Assembly: GCA_031278135.1 (NCBI GenBank)
Contig: JAITKY010000287.1
Coordinates: 1-5,360 of the forward strand
Direction of reading: 5' to 3'
DNA from: Prevotellaceae bacterium
Lineage (GTDB): Bacteria; Bacteroidota; Bacteroidia; Bacteroidales; UBA932
DNA length: 5,360 bases
Below the pieces are notes generated by a model. It did not search any database. It was given only the letters and a program-made list of their open reading frames with translations, and was not told the origin of the DNA. Below, piece after piece: positions 1 to 5,360 of this stretch (positions are counted from its first letter, which is position 1; each line of letters opens with the position of its first letter). A program made the translations under genes and the position numbers.

Positions 1-51
1 AAATAACAGCAAAGAACCTACCAAAATAATATTGTCAACCGAAAAAACCAT
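1..51 (-). CDS. N-terminus of a probable potassium/proton antiporter (partial, runs off the left edge)
   Basis: An ATG at 51-49 opens a frame that stays open to base 1 and gives MVFSVDNIILVGSLLLF. It begins with a short polar stretch followed by the start of a hydrophobic helix. The pattern 'xxNIxLxGSLLLF' resembles, from memory, the first residues of Bacteroidales CPA1-type K+/H+ antiporters (CvrA/NhaP2-like), which are inner-membrane proteins of about 480-500 residues exporting potassium in exchange for protons. An AAAGG stretch lies just upstream and a TGA closes the frame above the start. The gene lies downstream of rimO on the same strand, with a 175-nt gap that suggests its own promoter. 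Only 17 residues are visible, so the family call rests on resemblance; another polytopic membrane protein is possible. Confidence 0.5.
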   Translation of the reverse strand, partial: MVFSVDNIILVGSLLLF

Positions 52-226
52 ACCTTTTAGTCATTTTTATTATTTACATTCATTTCGTCCATATTGTTCA
101 ATTTTTGCGCGTTTATGTCCTCAAAAGTACAATAAATTTTGGAATACAAACAAATATAATTATAATTACCTAAAAATAAGACTTGTCCAAACGTCAATAT
201 GATTTTTTTATCTCAGAAATTGTAAA
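52..226. other. AT-rich intergenic gap between rimO and the antiporter-like gene
   Basis: These 175 bases contain no convincing gene, no tRNA and no GC-rich hairpin followed by a T run. No clear terminator for rimO is therefore visible, and read-through into the next minus-strand gene cannot be excluded. A possible -7 element lies at 151-158. A very short reading frame, 92 down to 57 on the minus strand, encodes MDEMNVNNKND and stops 5 nt before the ATG at 51. It could be a leader peptide but is more probably chance. Confidence 0.6.
151..158 (-). promoter_or_regulatory. Possible Bacteroidota -7 element for the antiporter-like gene
   Basis: Read on the minus strand this is TATATTTG, a full match to the TAnnTTTG -7 consensus of the Bacteroidota primary sigma factor. 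No TTG or TTTG is found about 19-21 nt upstream (the nearest TTTG is 29 nt away), so the -33 element is missing or degenerate. Transcription would start near 145 and leave a leader of roughly 95 nt. In so AT-rich a region a chance match is plausible. Confidence 0.3.
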
Positions 227-1528
227 TTAATCAACGATTCCAAATAAATCGTAATCGTCGGCATCGACGATTTTTATTTTCGCAAAATTTCCGGGACAAA
301 GATTTGTTTCTGTTTTGTAAATCAACACTTCCTGATCTATTTCGGGAGAATCGTGTTCCGATCTGCCGATAACGAAATCATTTTCAGTCCTGTCGATGAT
401 GACTTGCATATACTGATTTTTTTTTGCATGATTCAGTTCGCCCGATATTCTGTTCTGTATCAACATGATTTCGTCCGATCTTTCCATTTTTTTGCTGTTA
501 CTTATAGAATCCCGGAAATTGGCGGCGGAATACGTGTCTTCTTCTTCCGAATAGGGAAAAACGCCCAACCGCTCGAAACGGACATCTTCGACAAACTGTT
601 TCAACTCGGCAAACGCCTTTTCCGTCTCGCCGGGATGACCAATCAACAGTGTTGTTCTCAATGCAATACAGGGTATTTCCTTACGGATTCGTTCGATAAG
701 GCTGTATGTTTCCTTTTTAGTTATGCTGCGTCGCATTTTGTTGAGAACCCTGTCGCTGATGTGCTGGAACGGGATATCTAAATATTTGCATATCTTCGGA
801 TTATCTCTGATTTCGTATATCAGGTCATCGGGGAAAGAAGCGGGATAAGTATAATGCAGTCTTATCCATTCGATGCCTGCGACTTCCGACAATTTCCGTA
901 ACAATTCCGCAATTTTCTGTTTTTTGTACAAATCCAATCCATAATATGTTGAATCCTGCGCTATTATGAGCAATTCTTTCACTCCTGCTGCAGCTAATTT
1001 TTGTGCCTGAATCACCAGGTTTTCAACCGGTTCGGACACATGTTTGCCGCGTATCAGCGGAATGGCGCAATAACTGCAATTACGGTTACAGCCTTCCGAA
1101 ATTTTCATGTAAGCATAATGCGAAGGCGTTGTAACAATCCTGTCGCCAACGAGTTCGTCTCTGAAATTGCCTCCTGCAGCCTTGATTATGTCTTTCAAGT
1201 TTTTTGCGCCGAAAAAATTGTCAACTTCCGGGATTTCGTTTCGTAACTCGTTTTTATACCGCTCCGCCAGACATCCGAATACAAATAACCGGTCGATGAT
1301 GCCTGCTTTTTTTGCCCGTGCATAGTTCAGGATTGTGTTTATTGATTCTTCCTTAGCGTCTTTGATAAACCCGCATGTGTTGATAATCACCGTTTTTGCC
1401 GATTCGTCGTTAGAATCGTGGACAACTTCGAAACTGTTTCCCGAAAGTTGGGCAATAAGATATTCCGAATCAACAATGTTTTTCGAACAACCAAGCGTAA
1501 CTATATTTATTTTGTTTTTATTTTTCAA
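227..1528 (-). CDS. rimO: Ribosomal protein S12 methylthiotransferase RimO
   Basis: RimO is a cytoplasmic radical-SAM enzyme that adds a methylthio group to the conserved aspartate of ribosomal protein S12 (Asp88/89). The 433-aa product has the usual length. The N-terminal UPF0004 domain carries TLGCSKNIVDSE (Cys14), NTCGF (Cys52) and FGCLAER (Cys86), ligands of the auxiliary 4Fe-4S cluster. The radical-SAM core has EGCNRNCSYCAIP (Cys147, Cys151, Cys154), then PFQHISDRVLNKMRR and LLIGHPGET (about 295-301). Residues from about 370 to the end fit a TRAM domain, which in RimO helps bind S12. The TLGCSKNxVDSE signature separates it from the tRNA enzyme MiaB. The start is TTG at 1528-1526: a TAA lies four codons upstream, the next in-frame ATG is Met141, and starting there would lose the first cluster domain. 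The gene lies 16 nt downstream of tRNA-Pro on the same strand, so the two are probably co-transcribed. Confidence 0.96.
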   Translation of the reverse strand: MKNKNKINIVTLGCSKNIVDSEYLIAQLSGNSFEVVHDSNDESAKTVIINTCGFIKDAKEESINTILNYARAKKAGIIDRLFVFGCLAERYKNELRNEIPEVDNFFGAKNLKDIIKAAGGNFRDELVGDRIVTTPSHYAYMKISEGCNRNCSYCAIPLIRGKHVSEPVENLVIQAQKLAAAGVKELLIIAQDSTYYGLDLYKKQKIAELLRKLSEVAGIEWIRLHYTYPASFPDDLIYEIRDNPKICKYLDIPFQHISDRVLNKMRRSITKKETYSLIERIRKEIPCIALRTTLLIGHPGETEKAFAELKQFVEDVRFERLGVFPYSEEEDTYSAANFRDSISNSKKMERSDEIMLIQNRISGELNHAKKNQYMQVIIDRTENDFVIGRSEHDSPEIDQEVLIYKTETNLCPGNFAKIKIVDADDYDLFGIVD

Positions 1529-1544
1529 TGCCCCTTTTTATTTG

Positions 1545-1618
1545 TCGGGGTACTCCGACTCGAACGGAGGACCCCCTGCTCCCAAAGCAGGTGCGCTAGC
1601 CAACTGCGCCACACCCCG
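1545..1618 (-). tRNA. tRNA-Pro (anticodon UGG)
   Basis: The minus strand folds into a complete 74-nt cloverleaf. The acceptor stem is CGGGGTG with TACCCCG (one G-U pair), the D stem GCGC/GCGC around AGTTGGCTA, the anticodon stem CCTGC/GCAGG with loop TTTGGGA, the variable loop GGGTC, and the T stem CTCCG/CGGAG with loop TTCGAGT. The anticodon TGG lies at 1584-1582 and reads CCN proline codons through U34. The C1-G72 pair, A73, G35 and G36 agree with proline identity in bacteria, and G37 is the usual m1G site. The bases after A73 are CAA, so CCA is not encoded and must be added by nucleotidyltransferase. A strong promoter lies directly upstream, and rimO begins 16 nt after the tRNA 3' end. Confidence 0.97.
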
Positions 1619-1638
1619 AAATCATTAAATTGCGGGCG

Positions 1639-1668
1639 CAAAGGTAAGCATTATTTTTTATATGGCAA
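1639..1668 (-). promoter_or_regulatory. Promoter of the tRNA-Pro/rimO unit (-33 TTG, -7 TACCTTTG)
   Basis: On the minus strand TTG (1668-1666) is followed after exactly 19 nt by TACCTTTG (1646-1639). This fits the Bacteroidota primary-sigma promoter pattern TTG/TTTG, about 19-21 nt, TAnnTTTG. Transcription should begin near 1632-1635, giving a tRNA 5' leader of about 15 nt to be removed by RNase P. No other candidate lies between the tRNA and rimO, so this is probably the promoter for both. Confidence 0.8.
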
Positions 1669-1675
1669 GAAAAAA

Positions 1676-1707
1676 TTTTCTGTTCTCAATTATTTGTCAT
1701 ATCTTTG
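1676..1707 (+). promoter_or_regulatory. Promoter of the DUF1080/metallopeptidase operon (-7 TATCTTTG)
   Basis: TATCTTTG at 1700-1707 is a full match to the TAnnTTTG -7 consensus. The -33 region (TTTTCTG, 1676-1682) is only a degenerate match to TTTG. Transcription would begin near 1711-1714, leaving a leader of about 25 nt before the ATG at 1737. This is incompatible with a start at the earlier in-frame ATG (1662), which lies upstream of the promoter. Confidence 0.6.
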
Positions 1708-1736
1708 AGGCGTTAATTTTTAATATAATTGAAAAT

Positions 1737-2522
1737 ATGAAGAAAAGTATTTTTATCATTAAGACACTGATTATTGCGATGATATGTGGTTATTGCACTA
1801 ATATTGACGCTCAGAATAAGTATCCTGAACCTGAGCCAATGAAGCCAGGGATGTCGGAATTTTGGACACCGCAACCGAAGATTGTTACCCCCGGAAAGGC
1901 AACCGATAACGCTGTGATTTCAGCGCCTTCGGATGCCATTGTTCTGTTCGACGGCAAAGACCTCGCTGCATGGAAAAGTTCAAATGGCGAAAACGAAGCG
2001 CCGAAATGGATTGTCAAAGATGGTATTATCATTGCAACTCCGACCGGAAGCATCGAAACAAAACAGCATTTCGATGATTTTCAGTTGCACATCGAATGGC
2101 GAATCGCCGAAAACATTACCGGAAAAGGTCAGGGACGCGGCAACAGTGGAGTATTTTTGCAAGGCAAATACGAGGTGCAAGTGCTTGATTCTTACCAGAG
2201 CGAGACGTATGCAAACGGACAGGCTGGAAGTATCTACAAACAGTCGGCTCCTTTGGTGAACGCCATGCGCAAACCGGGCGAATGGAATGTGTACGACATC
2301 ATCTATTCGGCTCCGATATTCACAAAAGACGGAACATATCGAATGCCGCCGCGTGTAACGGTTATTCACAATGGTATTGTAGTCCAGAATAATACAACAA
2401 TTTTGGGAACGACCGAATATATCGGGTTTCCGAGAGTAATCGAACACGGAGCCGGTCCGATAATGCTTCAAGATCATGGCAACGCCGTTCATTTCCGTAA
2501 TATCTGGATAAGAGTATTATAA
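1737..2522 (+). CDS. Secreted DUF1080 family protein (3-keto-disaccharide hydrolase family)
   Basis: The 261-aa product has a signal peptide: MKKS, a hydrophobic stretch at about 5-17, then TNIDA|Q with probable signal peptidase I cleavage after Ala25. A Pro/Glu-rich linker follows to about residue 65. The DUF1080 domain (PF06439, a concanavalin-like jelly roll) fills the rest, with VLFDGKDLAAWK (69-80), GNSGVFLQGKYEVQVLDSY (135-153), GSIYKQSAP (164-172), KPGEWNVYD (179-187) and LQDHGNAVHFRNIWIR (244-259). Family members act on 3-keto-glycosides, hydrolysing or eliminating the glycosidic bond after another enzyme oxidises C3; the substrate here is unknown. The start is ATG 1737 rather than ATG 1662, because the earlier one precedes the promoter and would put 25 extra residues before a normal signal peptide. 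There is no Shine-Dalgarno, as is usual in Bacteroidota. No Gfo/Idh/MocA-type oxidoreductase is visible nearby. It lacks a convincing lipobox, so it is probably a soluble periplasmic or exported protein. Confidence 0.88.
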   Translation: MKKSIFIIKTLIIAMICGYCTNIDAQNKYPEPEPMKPGMSEFWTPQPKIVTPGKATDNAVISAPSDAIVLFDGKDLAAWKSSNGENEAPKWIVKDGIIIATPTGSIETKQHFDDFQLHIEWRIAENITGKGQGRGNSGVFLQGKYEVQVLDSYQSETYANGQAGSIYKQSAPLVNAMRKPGEWNVYDIIYSAPIFTKDGTYRMPPRVTVIHNGIVVQNNTTILGTTEYIGFPRVIEHGAGPIMLQDHGNAVHFRNIWIRVL

Positions 2523-2526
2523 ACGG

Positions 2527-5316
2527 ATGAAAAAGCAGTTTTGTCTGTCGATTTTGTTGATTGCCATTTGCTGTGAATTGAGAGCGCAGTATGTTGATTA
2601 TGGTGAAGATCCTGCACGTCTCAAATGGCGTCAGATTAAAACAGAGCATTACAGGCTGATCTATCCTGCTGGAAACGAACGGCGGGCAAATCTGTACGCT
2701 AATATTCTCGAATCCATTTATCCTCATGTACGCAATACTTTAGCGGCGAAAAGAAGTTCGGTTGTTCCGGTTGTTTTACATCCGTACAATGTTAATGCAA
2801 ACGGGATGGTGTCGTGGGCTCCGAAACGTATGGAACTGTTGCCGTCGCCCGATTTTGATTCCCGTCTGCAACGTCCCGAACTGAATTTACTGGTGCACGA
2901 ATCGCGGCATATTGTCCAGATAGATAAGCAGAATAGTGGCATTTTCAGACCTTTCTACTTTCTTTTCGGGGAACAGACGATGGGTATTGCTTCGTTGCTC
3001 AAACCCCAATGGCTTCTGGAAGGCGAGGCTGTAGTTACGGAGACAGCCTTGTCTTCTTCGGGGCGGGGACGAGTGGCATCGTTTTTGATGCCTTACAGAG
3101 CGCAGATTGCTACAGGGAAAAATTTTTCGTTAGACAAATGGTTCTTAGGTTCATACAGAGATAATACTCACAATTTCTACGCTTTGGGATATGCAATGAC
3201 TTCGTATGCGAGGCTGAATTATGGCGCCGGCGTCTGGGATAAAGTCTGGAACGACATGAACTGTTCGTTGTTACATCCTGTTGCATTGAAGAAAAATACC
3301 GGATTGACGCCCATAAAACTGTTTAAATCAACTTTCGAGGCGCTCGGTAAAGAATGGGATTCGTTGATGCCCGAAAATCCCGATTCATTAACTTTCATTT
3401 CCAAAAATCACAGACAATATACTTCTTATAAATATCCGCAGGAAGTAGAAAACGGGGTTATCAGCCTGAAAACAAGTCTTTCGGAGGTTCCTGCTATTGT
3501 ATTCATCGATTCGTCGGGGAAGGAACATTTTTTGACTTATGCGGGAAATGTCAACAGCAAACCCACTTACAGCGACGGTTTTGTGTATTGGAGCGAATAT
3601 ATTCCTGGAATAAGATGGCAACACGAAAACTATTCGGTTGTCAAACAATTGAATCTGCATACGTTACAGGTCAAAAACATTTCGAAACGCAGCAGATATT
3701 TTATTCCGACTGTGACGTCCGGAAAAATCGCCGTTTTTGAACACGAACCCAACGGACAGAACAGTATTGTCATGATAGACCGGTCGGGACAAAAACTGAA
3801 ATCGTATCCGGTGATTGACAATATGCCTGTGCAGGACATGGTTATCGACGATAATGGAAAAATATTGGCATCGCTGACCGGACAGGGAAATGCTGTCTTC
3901 CGGCTCGACCCGAATACTTCACAGTGGGAAAAAATGCTGGATTATCAGCGTACTAACATCGAATCGTTGCGAATGTACGGCGGACAACTGCTTTTTGAAT
4001 CGGGATACAACGGTGTGAACAATATCTATTCACTTGATACGTCGTCGTTTTCCATCAAACGGTTGACAAATTCGATGTACGGCTCGTTTTCGGGAACGTT
4101 TTCCCGTGACGGAAACAAACTTTATCTGTCGGACTATTCCGCTAAAGGATACAGGATTGCAAGTATCGATACAAAAAATCTTAACAAAAAATCTGTGACT
4201 TTCGACAGCCCTTACAAGTTTAAAACAGCGGAGGCTCTTTCGTCCCAAGAATTGTTCAATATCGACGAACATACTTTCAGCGACACAGTCGAATACGTTT
4301 CAAAACCCTACAAAAAGGCCGCAAATCTGTTTAATATCCACAGTTGGTTTCCGTTTTACCTGAATCTCGACGAAGCGATAGAAAATTACCGGTTCGAGTT
4401 TAATCAGGTCAAACCCGGAGTTTTCCTGCTTTCACAGAACAGGTTGAACACTTTGACTTCGCAAGTGGCATATTATTACGACAATATCGGAAAAGCGCAT
4501 CACGGGTTTTTGTCGTTACGATATTCGGGCTGGTTTCCTGTTCTGAGTTTCAAGATGGATGTCGGAGGACAAAAATATCGCATTTCGTCCGATGGTTCAT
4601 ATTCTTATGCTTGGGAAAATCGAAGAACGACGGCAACATTTTCGGCATATATTCCGCTTAAGTTCACAGACGACTATAATATACATGGATTACAGCCATT
4701 TATGAACTTTAAATATGATAATGGCATTACAGGCAGTTCGGGACAGCATTATTACAATTATCTGTACTCCGGAATATATTATTACAGGTATCACACTCTG
4801 GCTCATAACGATATATTTCCGAAATTTGGTTGGCAAATGTGGCTGAATTATGTAGGTAATCCTGCTAACGATATGAGCGAATTGCTTATTGGAAAGATAA
4901 ATCTGTATCTGCCTGGCATATTGAGCAATCACAGTTTGAGGATAAGCGCTTCCCTGCAACGTCAATTGATGTCCGGCAGCACAAGGTATTATTTTTTCGA
5001 ACAGTATGTTGATATCGCACGCGGACGCAGTTACAGCGATTATATCCGTACAACAGAACTTTACACTGTCAAAGGTGATTATTCGTTCCCGATTGTTTAT
5101 CCTGACGTCAAAGTCGGTTCTTTGATGTATCTGTCGAGAATCAGGGGAAATCTGTTTTACGACATCACAATAAAACAGCCTTCGTATGGATTTGATTTGA
5201 CGCTCGATATGTATTTTTTGAGAATAAGGTATTCGCCTTTAACTCTGATGTTCAGAACAATCAAAATTCCAAAACACAACTTTATTTACAGTTTTTCGAC
5301 AGGAGTGAGTTTTTAA
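2527..5316 (+). CDS. Outer-membrane protein with zinc-peptidase-like, TolB-like propeller and C-terminal barrel-like regions
   Basis: The 929-aa product begins with a signal peptide (MKKQ, hydrophobic core about 6-16, ELRA|Q, cleavage after Ala20). Residues about 30-290 resemble the peptidase MA-like gluzincin fold: LLVHESRHIVQ supplies a complete HExxH (His124, Glu125, His128), WLLEGEAVVTE supplies a likely third zinc ligand Glu165, and FYALGYAMTSYARLNYG (217-233) matches the helix that follows in that family. Residues about 330-560 carry WD40/TolB-like propeller repeats, clearest at FSGTFSRDGNKLYLSD (521-536). From about 600 (LFNIHSWFPFY) to the end the sequence is rich in alternating aromatic residues and finishes with FSTGVSF, a terminal Phe as in outer-membrane barrel signals. 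It starts 4 nt after the DUF1080 stop, so the two are probably co-translated. The active site looks intact, but substrate and role are unknown; annotation pipelines may call such proteins TolB-like. Domain borders are estimates by eye. Confidence 0.85.
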   Translation: MKKQFCLSILLIAICCELRAQYVDYGEDPARLKWRQIKTEHYRLIYPAGNERRANLYANILESIYPHVRNTLAAKRSSVVPVVLHPYNVNANGMVSWAPKRMELLPSPDFDSRLQRPELNLLVHESRHIVQIDKQNSGIFRPFYFLFGEQTMGIASLLKPQWLLEGEAVVTETALSSSGRGRVASFLMPYRAQIATGKNFSLDKWFLGSYRDNTHNFYALGYAMTSYARLNYGAGVWDKVWNDMNCSLLHPVALKKNTGLTPIKLFKSTFEALGKEWDSLMPENPDSLTFISKNHRQYTSYKYPQEVENGVISLKTSLSEVPAIVFIDSSGKEHFLTYAGNVNSKPTYSDGFVYWSEYIPGIRWQHENYSVVKQLNLHTLQVKNISKRSRYFIPTVTSGKIAVFEHEPNGQNSIVMIDRSGQKLKSYPVIDNMPVQDMVIDDNGKILASLTGQGNAVFRLDPNTSQWEKMLDYQRTNIESLRMYGGQLLFESGYNGVNNIYSLDTSSFSIKRLTNSMYGSFSGTFSRDGNKLYLSDYSAKGYRIASIDTKNLNKKSVTFDSPYKFKTAEALSSQELFNIDEHTFSDTVEYVSKPYKKAANLFNIHSWFPFYLNLDEAIENYRFEFNQVKPGVFLLSQNRLNTLTSQVAYYYDNIGKAHHGFLSLRYSGWFPVLSFKMDVGGQKYRISSDGSYSYAWENRRTTATFSAYIPLKFTDDYNIHGLQPFMNFKYDNGITGSSGQHYYNYLYSGIYYYRYHTLAHNDIFPKFGWQMWLNYVGNPANDMSELLIGKINLYLPGILSNHSLRISASLQRQLMSGSTRYYFFEQYVDIARGRSYSDYIRTTELYTVKGDYSFPIVYPDVKVGSLMYLSRIRGNLFYDITIKQPSYGFDLTLDMYFLRIRYSPLTLMFRTIKIPKHNFIYSFSTGVSF

Positions 5317-5327
5317 CGCCGATTAAA

Positions 5328-5346
5328 AAACGAAATATTTCCGTTT
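5328..5346. terminator. Weak inverted repeat after the operon, possible terminator
   Basis: AAACG (5328-5332) pairs with CGTTT (5342-5346), and the intervening GAAATATTTC is itself palindromic, giving an AT-rich hairpin with one bulged base. On the plus strand it is not followed by a T run. On the minus strand it is followed by TTTTTT, so it fits better as a terminator for a convergent gene beyond the right edge. The stem is weak and the call uncertain. Confidence 0.25.
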
Positions 5347-5360
5347 GAGAATAATAAAAA

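Noticed and set aside
57..214. Open stretch of about 50 codons on the minus strand upstream of the antiporter-like ATG
   Set aside because: It is AT-rich, its first ATG (at 92) leaves only 11 residues, and it reads through the putative promoter; it is most simply chance openness.
353..781. Open frame of 142 codons on the plus strand inside rimO
   Set aside because: It is antisense to a clearly conserved gene, has no recognisable domain, and its composition follows from rimO codons read in reverse.
1541..1620. GC-rich inverted repeats that could be a rho-independent terminator between the two gene units
   Set aside because: They are fully explained as the stems of tRNA-Pro(UGG), with every arm and loop in place.
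1662..1736. N-terminal extension of the DUF1080 gene from the in-frame ATG at 1662
   Set aside because: This ATG lies upstream of the likely rightward promoter and overlaps the leftward -33 element, and it would add 25 residues before a complete signal peptide starting at 1737.
1737..1796. Lipoprotein signal in the DUF1080 protein (cysteines at 17 and 20)
   Set aside because: The residues before each cysteine (AMI and CGY) do not match a lipobox, while the Ala|Gln signal peptidase I site fits well.
1980..2492. Open frame of 170 codons on the minus strand inside the DUF1080 gene
   Set aside because: It is antisense to a gene with clear family motifs, shows no recognisable domain and has no promoter-like sequence of its own.

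Overview
The window looks like a piece of a Bacteroidota chromosome, most likely order Bacteroidales. Four signs point there. Two promoters match the TAnnTTTG -7 element typical of the phylum. Starts have weak or no Shine-Dalgarno sequences. Both exported proteins have a signal peptidase site of the form Ala|Gln. The tRNA gene does not encode CCA. No mobile element, CRISPR array, rRNA or prophage signal was seen.

Layout: the left edge (1-51, minus strand) holds the first 17 codons of a membrane protein that resembles the start of Bacteroidales potassium/proton antiporters. A 175-nt AT-rich gap follows. Positions 227-1618, minus strand, form a translation-related unit: tRNA-Pro(UGG) and, 16 nt downstream, rimO, the ribosomal protein S12 methylthiotransferase, which has to start at TTG. 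A compact intergenic region (1619-1736) holds two back-to-back promoters, one reading left into tRNA-Pro/rimO and one reading right.

The rightward unit (1737-5316) has two genes 4 nt apart. The first encodes a secreted 261-aa DUF1080 (3-keto-disaccharide hydrolase family) protein. The second encodes a 929-aa envelope protein with a signal peptide, a zinc-peptidase-like domain (HESRH plus a downstream WLLEGEA glutamate), a TolB/WD40-like beta-propeller and a C-terminal region that looks like an outer-membrane beta-barrel ending in Phe. The last 44 bases hold only a short weak inverted repeat.

The left part is ordinary housekeeping. The least explained part is the tightly coupled right pair. 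Both products are predicted to act outside the inner membrane, one as a glycan-type enzyme and the other as a putative surface or outer-membrane protease of undescribed role. Nothing in the window proves a functional link beyond gene spacing.
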